Numbered from the stretch's first letter, positions 54,521-63,530 are shown. The stretch is 64,000 nt of DNA from Bordetella parapertussis (GCA_943331005.2 CALQJX020000003.1:124001-188000); one strand, 5' to 3'. Notes: generated by a model from the letters alone, not told the origin. Numbers and translations are program-made.

Positions 54521-54563
54521 CAAAAGTATTAACTGAACTACTTTTTCCAAATGACCAATGTCA
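54521..54563 (-). promoter_or_regulatory. CRP/FNR-type site, -33 and -7 elements of the mla-cstB-osmC operon
   Basis: Minus-strand TACTTTTG at 54528-54521. TGAC-CAAT-GTCA (54552-54563) is centred 29.5 nt upstream of the T. Here a TTTG (54551-54548) also lies 19 nt from the -7 element, abutting the palindrome, so some activator-independent expression is possible. Confidence 0.68.
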
Positions 54564-54614
54564 TACAAATAATTGACGCTGATCTCTATCCAAAATACAT
54601 GAAAAGATAAGAAA

Positions 54615-54648
54615 TTAAATAGCCGGAAACAAGTTCCCGGCTATTTAA
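54615..54648 (-). terminator. Terminator overlapping the paaD stop codon
   Basis: TTAAATAGCCGG (54615-54626) pairs with CCGGCTATTTAA (54637-54648). The right arm includes the TAA of paaD. On the minus strand it is followed by TTTC. Confidence 0.7.
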
Positions 54649-55136
54649 TGACATTTAAAGTATTCGAATGGTTCTTTACAATCGCTGCATTGATATAATG
54701 CCTTACAGGCTGTAGCTCCGAACCTGCTGAGCATCACCGTATTGTGCGACTGGCAGCGAGGACATTCAATTATATTTTTATCGAAGACATCTTTGTGACA
54801 GGAAGAATGCAGCGGAGGCGCAATACCATATATCCGCAATTTTTCTTTCGCCTCATCACTCATCCAGTCAGTAGTCCAAGCAGGATCCATAACCATTTTC
54901 ACTCTGGCATTCTTTACACCTTGCTGGTTCAGAGTAGCCAGTATATCCATTTCTATTATTCCCATTGCAGGACAACCCGTATATGTGGGAGTGAGAATGA
55001 TCTCATATCCATGCTCATCCGGTATAACATCCCGAAGCATTCCCATTTCATAGATATTCACAACGGGAATTTCGGGATCGGGTATAACAGACAACATACC
55101 GAAGATGTCTTCCTTTGTATATTGTTGTGCTACCAT
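54645..55136 (-). CDS. paaD: PaaD-like zinc protein of phenylacetyl-CoA epoxidase
   Basis: Assists maturation of the phenylacetyl-CoA epoxidase system. The 163-residue product has a MIP18/DUF59 N-terminal domain (MLSVIPDPEIPVVNIYEMGMLRDV near 14-37, TPTYTGCPAM near 50) and a C-terminal zinc ribbon (CPRCQSH ... YQCSDCKEPFEYF). It overlaps paaC by 7 nt and ends the hmgA-hpd-paaABCD operon. The oxygenase reductase gene paaE is not next to it. Confidence 0.92.
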   Translation of the reverse strand: MVAQQYTKEDIFGMLSVIPDPEIPVVNIYEMGMLRDVIPDEHGYEIILTPTYTGCPAMGIIEMDILATLNQQGVKNARVKMVMDPAWTTDWMSDEAKEKLRIYGIAPPLHSSCHKDVFDKNIIECPRCQSHNTVMLSRFGATACKALYQCSDCKEPFEYFKCH

Positions 55137-55888
55137 TTTGCGTCGGGATAAGCGTGCTGCAGGAACTGCATTTCTGATAAAATATGCCCCATGTGCTCGC
55201 TGTGCAGGCCATTACGTCCACCAGTTTGCGTATACATACTGGTAGGCATATACAATGTAGCTTCTTTGAGCACATCGGCTATATGTTTCTGCCAGCGGGC
55301 AAAAACCAACTGCATATCCGGTGCACCAACACTCGCTACCATTTCGGCATCAACAGCATCAGTCTCAAACAATTCGCTCGTATATGGCCACAGTTCATCT
55401 ACTGCTTTCTGCATACGATCGTGACTTTCTTCGGTACCATCTCCAAGGCGCAGCACCCAATCTGTGGCATGTGCCAGATGATATTTTACTTCTTTGAGTG
55501 TCTTAGCCGAAATTGCTGCTAACGTAGCATCGCTGCATTTAGCCAGATCAGAGAAAACATAATACTCCAGCGTTGACAAATACAGTTCTCGTGCCATAGT
55601 ACAAGCAAAATCCTGATTGGGCAATTCTGTGAGCAGCACATTGTAGAAAGAACGCTCGTTGCGCCTGTATGCAAGATCATCGTCTGTTCGGCCTTTCCCT
55701 TCTGTTTGACCGGCATAGCTCAGCAATGCCTGTGCCCTGCCTATCATATCCAGCGCAAAGTTGGTGAGTGCCAGATCTTCTTCAAGAATGGGGCCATTAC
55801 TGCACCACTCAGAAAGACGGTATGACCTTATCAGTGCGTTATCTCCGAGGCGGAGACAATATTTTAATAATGCTTCTTGATGATTCAT
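55130..55888 (-). CDS. paaC: Phenylacetyl-CoA epoxidase structural subunit PaaC
   Basis: Non-catalytic ferritin-like partner of PaaA, 252 residues. It has the PaaC markers: LRLGDNALIRSYRLSEWCSNGPILEEDLALTN near residues 12-43, FYNVLLTELPNQDFA, KYHLAHATDWVLRLGDGTEES and the ending GGRNGLHSEHMGHILSEMQFLQ. The histidine-containing helices pack against PaaA but carry no di-iron centre. It starts 11 nt after paaB. Confidence 0.93.
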   Translation of the reverse strand: MNHQEALLKYCLRLGDNALIRSYRLSEWCSNGPILEEDLALTNFALDMIGRAQALLSYAGQTEGKGRTDDDLAYRRNERSFYNVLLTELPNQDFACTMARELYLSTLEYYVFSDLAKCSDATLAAISAKTLKEVKYHLAHATDWVLRLGDGTEESHDRMQKAVDELWPYTSELFETDAVDAEMVASVGAPDMQLVFARWQKHIADVLKEATLYMPTSMYTQTGGRNGLHSEHMGHILSEMQFLQHAYPDAKW

Positions 55889-55899
55889 AAAAGTAAGAT

Positions 55900-56190
55900 T
55901 TAGATAGCCTTAGCTCCTTCAGGCATAGTATAGAATGTAGGCAGGCGGTATGTCTTGTCGTTTGCGGGATCAAAGAACATATCGCTGTCATCGGGGTTTG
56001 AAGCAACTATGGCATCGCAGGGCACAACCCATATGCTGGTACCTTCGCCACGACGCGTATAGGTGTCGCGGGCGTTCTGCAGGGCCATGTTCCTGTCTGA
56101 AGCATGCACACAACCAGCGTGTATATAGTTAGCACCCGGCTTTGATTGTATGAAAACTTCCCATTTTTCCAATTGAGTATCTGCTGTCAT
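55900..56190 (-). CDS. paaB: Phenylacetyl-CoA epoxidase subunit PaaB
   Basis: Small bridging subunit, 96 residues, with the PaaB motifs KWEVFIQSKPGANYIHAGCVHASDR near 8-32 and IWVVPCDAIVASNPDD near 53-68. It lies 4 nt after paaA and 11 nt before paaC. Confidence 0.93.
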   Translation of the reverse strand: MTADTQLEKWEVFIQSKPGANYIHAGCVHASDRNMALQNARDTYTRRGEGTSIWVVPCDAIVASNPDDSDMFFDPANDKTYRLPTFYTMPEGAKAI

Positions 56191-56194
56191 AACA

Positions 56195-57163
56195 TTAGTT
56201 TTTTGATTGAGACAATTGTTTTTCTTTTTTTGCCCTGTAGGCTTCTGCAGCTGCTCTTACCCACGCACCCTCATTATGCACTCTGATATGATGATCCATA
56301 CGTTGTTTGTTGCAAGGACCATTACCATTGATCACATTGTGGAATTCATTCCAGTTGATAGCACCATGATCGTAGTGACCGGTAACTTCGTTCCATTTCA
56401 GCTCTTTATCAGGAATGGTAAGTCCTATCACCTCTGCCTGCTGCACTGTCTTGTCTATAAATTTGGCACGCAGTTCATCATTCGACTGTCTTTTGATCTT
56501 CCATTTGAAAGCGTCGCCTGTATGCGGAGAATCGCTATCGTGCGGGCCAAACATCATAAGGGACGGCCACCACCACCTGTTCATAGCATCCTGAGCCATT
56601 TCCTGCTGATCTTTGGTACCAGCCATCATCTTGGCCATGATCTCGTAACCCTGCCTCTGGTGGAAACTTTCTTCTTTACAGATACGCACCATGGCACGAC
56701 TATAAGGGCCATATGATGTGCGCTGCAGAGATACCTGATTCACAATAGCTGCACCATCTACCAGCCAGCCGATAGCCCCTATATCGGCCCAGGTGAGGGC
56801 AGGATAATTGAATATGTTAGAATATTTAGCTTTCCCGGTATGTAACTGATCTATAAGTTCTGCACGGGAAATACCCAGTGTTTCTGCTGCACTATAGAGA
56901 TATAAACCATGACCACCTTCATCCTGTATCTTGGCCAGCAATATCTGCTTGGCCCTCAGAGATGGGGCACGGGTTATCCAGTTGCCTTCCGGCTGCATAC
57001 CTATCACTTCAGAGTGCGCATGCTGCGACATCTGCCTGATAAGATGTTTTCTGTAACCATCGGGCATATTGTCCTTAGGTTCTATTGCATCGCCTCTTTC
57101 TATTTTCTCTTCGAAGCTCTTCAACAGGGCTTCCTGTACTTTTACCTTTTCCTGCAATTCCAT
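56195..57163 (-). CDS. paaA: Phenylacetyl-CoA epoxidase catalytic subunit PaaA
   Basis: Di-iron oxygenase that converts phenylacetyl-CoA to its 1,2-epoxide using O2. The 322-residue product has [43 protein letters not shown] near 53-95 with the first iron ligands ([10 protein letters not shown]), the second pair in [14 protein letters not shown], and [19 protein letters not shown] near the C-terminus. It follows hpd by 30 nt. PaaE (reductase), PaaK and PaaZ are not encoded in the window. Confidence 0.95.
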   Translation of the reverse strand: MELQEKVKVQEALLKSFEEKIERGDAIEPKDNMPDGYRKHLIRQMSQHAHSEVIGMQPEGNWITRAPSLRAKQILLAKIQDEGGHGLYLYSAAETLGISRAELIDQLHTGKAKYSNIFNYPALTWADIGAIGWLVDGAAIVNQVSLQRTSYGPYSRAMVRICKEESFHQRQGYEIMAKMMAGTKDQQEMAQDAMNRWWWPSLMMFGPHDSDSPHTGDAFKWKIKRQSNDELRAKFIDKTVQQAEVIGLTIPDKELKWNEVTGHYDHGAINWNEFHNVINGNGPCNKQRMDHHIRVHNEGAWVRAAAEAYRAKKEKQLSQSKN

Positions 57164-57193
57164 AAAATTTGTTTTTAGTATGGTAAGTGGAGA

Positions 57194-58351
57194 TTATAAT
57201 GTTCCTCTTTTTGCCTGTTCTGCCTCAATAGATTCGAACAATGCCTGGAAGTTGCCTTTACCAAAAGACCTTGCCCCCTTGCGCTGAATGATCTCATAGA
57301 ACATTGTAGGCCTGTCTTCAACCGGCTTGGTGAAAATCTGTAACAGATACCCCTCTTCGTCCCTGTCGACCATGATACCAAGGTTCTTAAGGATCTCGAG
57401 ATCTTCCGCAATCTGCCCAACCCTGCCCGGAACAGTATCGTAATAATTGCCCGGAACGTGCAGGAATTCCACACCACGTCTTCTCATTTCAGAGATCGTA
57501 AAGACTATATCGTCTGTTGCAACAGCAATGTGCTGACAGCCAGGGCCACCATAGAAATCGAGATACTCCTCAACCTGAGATTTTTTCTTACCAATAGCAG
57601 GTTCATTTATCGGGAACTTGATACGACCATTACCATTACTCATCACCTTACTCATCAGCGCAGTGTACTGAGTAGAAATGTCTTTATCATCGAAAGTTAC
57701 CAGATTGGCAAAACCCATTGTTTTAGCATAGAAATCGGCCCATTTATTCATAGCGCCCAGCTCCACGTTACCAACCATATGGTCTATAAATTTCAGACCG
57801 GTTGGTGCCGGATTATATTCAGATGTCCAGACGGTATACCCTGGCAGGAATACTCCTTTATAATTCTTTCTTTCTACAAATATGTGCACTGTTTCGCCAT
57901 AGGTATGTATACCGGCACGCACTACTTCACCGTGTTCGTCTTTTTCTACAACAGGCTCAAAGTAAGATTTAGCACCTCTCGAAATTGTTGCATCATAAGC
58001 AGCCCTTGCATCATCCACCCACAAAGCTATCACCTTCACACCATCGCCATGTTTCATTAAGTGCTCTGTTACGCTTCCTTCAGGCGCCATGGGTGTGGTA
58101 AGCACCAGCCGTATCTTGTCTTGTACCAGCACATAAGATGTGCGATCCCTTACACCTGTCTCCAGTCCGCAATAGGCCAACGAATGGAAGCCGAATGCTG
58201 TTTTGTAATAGTGTGCCGACTGCTTGGCATTGCCCACATAGAGCTCCACATAATCAGTACCATTTATTGGCAGGAAATCTTCTGCCTTATCGAATATCTT
58301 TTCGATACCGTAATTGTAGTTAGTAACTTCTTTAAGATTGGCAGTAGTCAT
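57194..58351 (-). CDS. hpd: 4-Hydroxyphenylpyruvate dioxygenase
   Basis: Makes homogentisate from 4-hydroxyphenylpyruvate, the second step of tyrosine breakdown. The 385-residue product has two VOC half-domains. Iron ligands are probably His in KFIDHMVGNV, His in CQHIAVATDD and Glu in FYEIIQRKG near the end. Regions such as DKAEDFLPINGTDYVELYVGN and FGKGNFQALFESIE are typical. It lies 12 nt after hmgA on the same strand, giving two adjacent steps of tyrosine catabolism. Confidence 0.95.
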   Translation of the reverse strand: MTTANLKEVTNYNYGIEKIFDKAEDFLPINGTDYVELYVGNAKQSAHYYKTAFGFHSLAYCGLETGVRDRTSYVLVQDKIRLVLTTPMAPEGSVTEHLMKHGDGVKVIALWVDDARAAYDATISRGAKSYFEPVVEKDEHGEVVRAGIHTYGETVHIFVERKNYKGVFLPGYTVWTSEYNPAPTGLKFIDHMVGNVELGAMNKWADFYAKTMGFANLVTFDDKDISTQYTALMSKVMSNGNGRIKFPINEPAIGKKKSQVEEYLDFYGGPGCQHIAVATDDIVFTISEMRRRGVEFLHVPGNYYDTVPGRVGQIAEDLEILKNLGIMVDRDEEGYLLQIFTKPVEDRPTMFYEIIQRKGARSFGKGNFQALFESIEAEQAKRGTL

Positions 58352-58363
58352 GTTGTATAGATT

Positions 58364-59521
58364 TTATTCAGTTAACCAAGATTTGTAATAGTCATCCACT
58401 TCAATTTTCATGGCCTCTTTAGTGATCATCACCGGCTGGAAAGGATCGATCATCACTGCCAGTTCTTTCGTTTCTTTCTGGCCTATACTGCGCTCTATAG
58501 CACCTGGATGCGGCCCGTGAGGAATGCCGCCCGGATGAAGTGTTATCTGTCCTGCTTTTATATTATTGCGACTCATAAAATCGCCATCCACATAATAAAG
58601 CAGCTCATCGCTATCTATATTGCTATGATGATATGGTGCCGGTACAGCGTCCGGATGATAATCGTATAAACGTGGCACGAAAGAACAGATCACAAAGTTT
58701 CTGCTCTCGAAGGTCTGGTGAATTGGTGGCGGCATATGTATGCGGCCGGTAAGTGGTTCGAAATTGAAAATAGAGAAGGTATATGGGTAAAGATATCCGT
58801 CCCAGCCAGCCACATCAAATGGATGGTTGACATAGACATAGGGGAACATCATTCCTTTCTTCTTGATGTAAATATCGAAGATCCCCTTTTCATCATAGGT
58901 CTTCAGATCTACCGGGCGTTTAATATCGCGCTCGCAGAATGGTGAATGTTCCAATAACTGGCCAAAGTCATTGCGATACCTTCTTGGCGTGAAGATCGGA
59001 TCTGTAGATTCTACAAATAGTATCTTATTGTCGCTATCATCAAAAGTTATCTGATATACCGTGCCGCGTGGTATCACTACATAATCGCCATACTTGAAAG
59101 GCAAACTTCCGAACATAGTATGTATTGTGCCGCTGCCTCTGTGTATGAACAGCATTTCATCGGCATCGGCATTTTTGTAGAAATATTCCGTTGACTTCAT
59201 AGGCCTTGCCAAACCTATCTGCATAGAAGCGTTTACAAAAAGAACCTTGCGGCTCTTCATGTAATCTTCTTCCTGCTTAATATCAAAACCATTAAAACTC
59301 ATAGCATTAAGACCATTATCAATAGCTATTTCAGGCATTACAGAATAAGGTTTTCCTTTCTGCTTTACACAGGTTGGCGGATACAAGTGATATACAAGCG
59401 ACGACAAACCGCCAAACCCTTGTGTTCCAACCAATTCTTCCTGATAGAGTTTTCCGTTTGGCTGACGACTTACTACATGGCGTTTATCGGGTATTATTCC
59501 CAGCGTATGATAAAATGGCAT
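58364..59521 (-). CDS. hmgA: Homogentisate 1,2-dioxygenase
   Basis: Opens the homogentisate ring to maleylacetoacetate with O2 and iron. The 385-residue cupin protein is shorter than the roughly 440-residue classical enzyme, as in other Bacteroidota. Typical parts: RGSGTIHTMFGSLPFKYGDYVVIPRG near residues 130-155, VNHPFDVAGWDGYLYPYTF, and GGIPHGPHPGAIERS near 330-345, which holds iron-site histidines. It is the first gene of the hmgA-hpd-paaABCD operon. The fumarylacetoacetase and maleylacetoacetate isomerase genes are elsewhere. Confidence 0.93.
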   Translation of the reverse strand: MPFYHTLGIIPDKRHVVSRQPNGKLYQEELVGTQGFGGLSSLVYHLYPPTCVKQKGKPYSVMPEIAIDNGLNAMSFNGFDIKQEEDYMKSRKVLFVNASMQIGLARPMKSTEYFYKNADADEMLFIHRGSGTIHTMFGSLPFKYGDYVVIPRGTVYQITFDDSDNKILFVESTDPIFTPRRYRNDFGQLLEHSPFCERDIKRPVDLKTYDEKGIFDIYIKKKGMMFPYVYVNHPFDVAGWDGYLYPYTFSIFNFEPLTGRIHMPPPIHQTFESRNFVICSFVPRLYDYHPDAVPAPYHHSNIDSDELLYYVDGDFMSRNNIKAGQITLHPGGIPHGPHPGAIERSIGQKETKELAVMIDPFQPVMITKEAMKIEVDDYYKSWLTE

Positions 59522-59541
59522 TTTTTCTGATTTTTTACATA

Positions 59542-59584
59542 CAAACGTATCTATACAAAAAGATCACAATCATGACTATGGACA
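59542..59584 (-). promoter_or_regulatory. CRP/FNR-type site and -7 element of hmgA-hpd-paaABCD
   Basis: Minus-strand TACGTTTG at 59549-59542. TGAC-TATG-GACA (59573-59584, one mismatch to TGAC-N4-GTCA) is centred 29.5 nt upstream of the T, the same position as at the other units. No TTTG is found at the -33 spacing. Confidence 0.58.
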
Positions 59585-59743
59585 GAAAGCAAGATGATAT
59601 TCATCAGACGGACAAAAGCAATAGCAACATCAATTCATACATATATTATAAGCATTGAAAGGAATTGACCAAAACAAACACCACCAGAGTATCTCTGTTG
59701 CAGATTTTTGATTTAACATTGCACCCAGCATTTTTTCTACAGA

Positions 59744-60367
59744 ATGATGGACACCCAAACAACGATAACAGCACACAGGTATTTTGCAATAAACAAACCA
59801 TACAATATGGTTTCTCAGTTTATAAGTCCCGACCGTGTGAGATTATTGGGTATGCTCGATTTTGATTTTCCTGAGGGTACACATGCCATTGGCCGTCTCG
59901 ATCGTTTGTCAGAAGGTTTACTATTACTCACAACCAATAAAAAAGTTACCAAACTACTTTTTCAGGGTGAAGCACCACACAAAAGAACGTATATGGTGCG
60001 TGTGCTGCATCATGTTACCGATGAAAGCCTGAAACAGATACGCACCGGTGTAACCATAAGGGTAGATAACGGGGCAGACTATATTACACAACCTTGTGAA
60101 GCAGACATAATCAAACATCCTGCACTACCCGACCATCAGCTGGAACTGAGACCCAATATTCCGCATACCTGGTTGCAGATATCTCTTTGCGAGGGTAAGT
60201 TTCACCAGATACGCAAAATGGTAGCTGCAGTAGACCATCAATGCCGCAGGCTGGTAAGAACTTCAATAGAAGATATGGAGCTGGGCGACCTTCCATCGGG
60301 TCATGTAAGAGAGTATGAAGAAGAAGAATTCTTCAGGCTGCTGAAGATCAATAACTGGCGGGATTAG
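59744..60367 (+). CDS. rluE: Pseudouridine synthase (RluE/RsuA family)
   Basis: RNA-modifying enzyme that isomerises uridine in rRNA. The 207-residue protein has FAINKPYNMVSQF near residue 14 and GRLDRLSEGLLLLT near 50-63, with the catalytic Asp in GRLDR. KRTYMVRV and EGKFHQIRKMVAAV complete the fold. It has no S4 domain, so it fits the E. coli RluE (23S U2457) type, but the site is inferred. It is divergent from the hmgA operon. Confidence 0.88.
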   Translation: MMDTQTTITAHRYFAINKPYNMVSQFISPDRVRLLGMLDFDFPEGTHAIGRLDRLSEGLLLLTTNKKVTKLLFQGEAPHKRTYMVRVLHHVTDESLKQIRTGVTIRVDNGADYITQPCEADIIKHPALPDHQLELRPNIPHTWLQISLCEGKFHQIRKMVAAVDHQCRRLVRTSIEDMELGDLPSGHVREYEEEEFFRLLKINNWRD

Positions 60368-60469
60368 GTCTTAATAACCTTTATTACACCCAACTAAAGA
60401 TATCAGGTAATAAGTAATTTGACCTCCGTATCGAAAAATTTACTTACTTTATACTCCCTTTCCATTAAA

Positions 60470-61336
60470 ATGTATAGGAAATTTATATACATATTACTCC
60501 TTTTCCCCTTTACTCAAACCCGAGCTCAACGGGCAACGGATACATTTAAGCTTTATTTTGATCTCAACGTACCTACGTTGAATTCTAAAATGGAGAAAAA
60601 GATAGACCTGCTTATTTATAACGATAAGATCCTTTCTGGCAGTGGCGTGACCATTGTGGGTTATGCCGATTTCCTGGGTACTGAAAGTTATAATCAGTCG
60701 TTGTCTATGAAGCGTGCGCAGAATGTAAAGGACTATCTTGTAAAGTATGGGATCAATGAAAAAGACATTACATTATGTGTAGGTAAGGGTAAGGTATACA
60801 GAAAAGGAATTGAAGACCCCGGTGGTTATCCTACTGACCGCAGAGTGGATATAGTAATGAACAATTTTACCGGCAAGAATGTCACTGACAAATCGAAAGG
60901 TAAAAAAGACACTATAAGGCGTGTAAATGTGAACAACATTGAAGACATAAAGCACATGCGCAGCGGCACAGTGGTGAAGCTGAAAAATGTGTATTTCCCT
61001 GCAGACAGGCATGTAATGAAGCCTGAATCGATGGAAGCGCTGGAGAAACTATACCAGGTAATGAAAGACAACCCCAATCTCAAGATCAGTATTGAGGGGC
61101 ATGTGTGTTGTATCAGAGATGCTCCAGATGCTTTTGATATTGACACCTACGAACCTCATCTATCTGTGAACAGAGCTAAGGCTATCTACAAATACCTTAT
61201 TGACAAGGGAATTGATGCCAACAGACTCACTTATGCCGGCTATGGCAGAAGGAGACCTATCATAGACATTGAACAAAGCGAAGAAGACGCCGAAAAGAAC
61301 AGGCGTGTAGAGATCCGCGTCACTGAGAACAAATAG
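60470..61336 (+). CDS. Periplasmic protein with two OmpA-like domains
   Basis: A 288-residue exported protein with a signal peptide (residues 1-22, ending TRAQ) and two OmpA/MotB-type peptidoglycan-binding domains in tandem: one at about 30-130 (VTIVGYADFLGTESYNQSLSMKRAQNV ... TDRRVDIVM) and one at about 170-288 (YFPADRHVMKPESMEALEKL ... SVNRAKAIYKYLIDKGI ... KNRRVEIRV). No beta-barrel, lipobox or membrane helix beyond the signal. It presumably links an envelope part to the cell wall. Its stop codon abuts that of the next gene on the opposite strand. Confidence 0.85.
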   Translation: MYRKFIYILLLFPFTQTRAQRATDTFKLYFDLNVPTLNSKMEKKIDLLIYNDKILSGSGVTIVGYADFLGTESYNQSLSMKRAQNVKDYLVKYGINEKDITLCVGKGKVYRKGIEDPGGYPTDRRVDIVMNNFTGKNVTDKSKGKKDTIRRVNVNNIEDIKHMRSGTVVKLKNVYFPADRHVMKPESMEALEKLYQVMKDNPNLKISIEGHVCCIRDAPDAFDIDTYEPHLSVNRAKAIYKYLIDKGIDANRLTYAGYGRRRPIIDIEQSEEDAEKNRRVEIRVTENK

Positions 61337-61852
61337 CTAAGCAGCTATAAAAGTCACCCTGCCTGCTATCCAGCTTTCTTTCAGAGGAACAAGCCAGTTT
61401 TCCATAAGTCCCTTTTTATCGGTGATCACATTATTGAAAATCATGGTGTTTTCATCAATATAGCCTTTATCTATTGCATACTGCACCTGATTGAATGGCA
61501 GCATTTCTGCCTTGCCCTTTACCAGGAAAGTGATCATCATACGGTCGAAGAAATTAACATCATATTGCTTTTCCAGACTCTTTATGACCCTCACAGAACT
61601 ATCGGTACTACAGCCACTAACTGCCTCATGTCCCTCATCGGCAATAACCACCACAAACTGTCTGAACAACAGTCCTGCCCAACCTTTTACAGGAGCACCA
61701 TGCGTTTGCCAGTGTGCATAGAAATGATGCAATTGCTCATTCACCTCTTTCTCTTCCTTCTCTATGAATGCCCTGCTGCTCTGATAGATCCATACCCTTG
61801 AATTTTCGGGAAAACCGGCTGGAATCAACTCATTTAGTACCTGTGACTGCAT
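61337..61852 (-). CDS. Conserved protein of unknown function (often labelled ABC transporter ATPase in Bacteroidota)
   Basis: A 171-residue cytoplasmic protein with no Walker A or other nucleotide motif, so the ATPase label seen for relatives is not supported. Notable parts: PENSRVWIYQSSRAFIEKE near the start, ALFRQF-like LLFRQFVVVIADEG, the SGCSTDSSVRVIKSLEKQY block near 79-97, and FNNVITDKKGLMENWLVPLKESW near the end. The GCSTDSS stretch is the strongest conserved-looking site. Its stop codon touches that of the OmpA-type gene (TAG at 61334-61336 and 61339-61337). Confidence 0.75.
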   Translation of the reverse strand: MQSQVLNELIPAGFPENSRVWIYQSSRAFIEKEEKEVNEQLHHFYAHWQTHGAPVKGWAGLLFRQFVVVIADEGHEAVSGCSTDSSVRVIKSLEKQYDVNFFDRMMITFLVKGKAEMLPFNQVQYAIDKGYIDENTMIFNNVITDKKGLMENWLVPLKESWIAGRVTFIAA

Positions 61853-61888
61853 GCCACAAAGTTACGTACGAAACCATATAAAATACAC

Positions 61889-63157
61889 CTATTTCGCTTT
61901 CAGAATATTAAGACCTATACTACATTCCAGACACCGCTTTGGCAGGCAATAATTGTTATACAACTGTATCATGGCCTGACTCTGAGCGGCATTCACCGCA
62001 GCCCATCCGTTCTCTTTCCATATACGGATGATACTATTCTCTTCAGCAGGTACTGCCTCCAGCAACTGCAATGCCTGATCCTGTAGTTTTACCGTATCCT
62101 GTCGGGCCGCATAGAGGAACTGAATGGGTGCCACAGTATTAATAATAATGTTCTCTATAGATGAACGTCCCAAAGATTTCACAGAGGCATGCTCCTGAGC
62201 AGCATCAAACCTGAAATGTGATTCCCAGTATTCACTGGCTTTCACATCGAGCAAGGGTTCTATTTCCTGCACTGAGTGGGTTTCTATGATCTGCGAGAAT
62301 AAATGAATGGACTGATGTACCAATGATGCAAACTGTGCAATTCTGATAGTAGGAAAATTAGCCGGTCGCATCCGCAGGAATTTCCATAACGCACTGTTTA
62401 TGGGCTTCAGGCTATACTTTCGTTTCAGGTATTCATATTCTTTCTGCAAAGCTCTGGGATAGTCGTCCTTAAAATCATCTTCCAACATACCTGCCTGACC
62501 AAAATAGAGCGCTTCCAGCTGCAGCAAGTTATCTTTATGTCTGGTAGGGATATTGAGTGGCAAAGACTGCGCAAGCAAGAGGAAAGGAACAGCATTTGTC
62601 TTGAATCCAAAATTGGCAGCCAATCTCCAGTATAGCAAATTGCGCCAATCATCAGCAGAATTCTCCAGCATCACATTCCAGTCTGCCAGTTTTTGCTCCC
62701 ATCTTTCTGCAAGCATTCTGCTAAACCAACTCTCCTTTGTAATATCTTTCACAACCTGATGTTGTCCGGCACAGGGCAACTTTTCCTTTGTTTTAACCAG
62801 CCCTGCATACTTTGCAATGATCGCAGCAGAAATATGCTCTTTCAATTCCACTGCAGGTATGTTCTCCAATTCATCAATTACATCATTTTCAAAAACAGCA
62901 TGCAAGATCAGATTCTTATATGCAGGATCCGCAGCATGACCATGTTTCAGCCAATCGCTGCTTTTGGTATGCATTTCTACATTGCCTACCAAAATGGTAT
63001 CACCAACTTTTACTTTTGCTTCCAGGAAATCAGGTCCGGCATCCCTGTTCAGCCTACCCGGGTGTATTACTGTTAATGCCTCGCCGGTAGTGGTTTGCAA
63101 TCCGGACATGGCATAAAGGCTATGTTGCCATATAAATTGTAACAGGGATTCGTTCAT
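61889..63157 (-). CDS. DUF2851 family protein
   Basis: A 422-residue conserved protein of Bacteroidota. The N-terminal part has HPGRLNRDAGPDFLEAKVKVGDTILVGNVEMHTKSSDW near residues 32-69, in which D-A-G-P-D-F, a Glu and a Lys stand in an order like a PD-(D/E)xK nuclease core; this is inference. The C-terminus carries a Cys cluster (NNYCLPKRCLECSIG), perhaps metal binding. No signal or membrane segment. Divergent or convergent partners give no further clue. Confidence 0.78.
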   Translation of the reverse strand: MNESLLQFIWQHSLYAMSGLQTTTGEALTVIHPGRLNRDAGPDFLEAKVKVGDTILVGNVEMHTKSSDWLKHGHAADPAYKNLILHAVFENDVIDELENIPAVELKEHISAAIIAKYAGLVKTKEKLPCAGQHQVVKDITKESWFSRMLAERWEQKLADWNVMLENSADDWRNLLYWRLAANFGFKTNAVPFLLLAQSLPLNIPTRHKDNLLQLEALYFGQAGMLEDDFKDDYPRALQKEYEYLKRKYSLKPINSALWKFLRMRPANFPTIRIAQFASLVHQSIHLFSQIIETHSVQEIEPLLDVKASEYWESHFRFDAAQEHASVKSLGRSSIENIIINTVAPIQFLYAARQDTVKLQDQALQLLEAVPAEENSIIRIWKENGWAAVNAAQSQAMIQLYNNYCLPKRCLECSIGLNILKAK

Positions 63158-63227
63158 GGTAATGGATGGATAACAACATGAAAATAATGTATTTCCTGCT
63201 AATCAGAAATTTGCTTACAAACATTGC

Positions 63228-63530
63228 CTACCTGAAGCAGAGGAGCAGAAAAATGACAGAAGCAGATATGAGTAAAACATTGAAGAACAAAGTTATCTTG
63301 TTCATCTGTACATAGAATTTCTTTTCTTTTCTGGAAGGGGAATTGGAAATCAGATTCTTGCTATACATCCTGAATGTCTTGTAATGCACGGGCAGGCTCT
63401 GATATTTATTCTTATACTGATACAAACAATACCTGATTACCATCATGTATATCAGATACAGAATAATAACAACTGAAAAGCTGAGGAAAATTAAATTTCC
63501 TGTTATCTGGTGAAAGTACTCGAAAAGCAT
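63228..63530 (-). CDS. Small two-helix membrane protein, unknown function
   Basis: A 100-residue protein with helices near residues 12-33 (LIFLSFSVVIILYLIYMMVI) and 78-99 (LFFNVLLISASVIFLLLCF), and a basic cytoplasmic middle (NKYQSLPVHYKTFRMYSKNL). No motif recognised. Weakly supported but with good start codon and codon use. Confidence 0.6.
   Translation of the reverse strand: MLFEYFHQITGNLIFLSFSVVIILYLIYMMVIRYCLYQYKNKYQSLPVHYKTFRMYSKNLISNSPSRKEKKFYVQMNKITLFFNVLLISASVIFLLLCFR

Noticed and set aside
61337..61852. ABC transporter ATPase label for the 171-residue protein
   Set aside because: No Walker A, signature or Walker B motif is present; the label seems to be an inherited misannotation.
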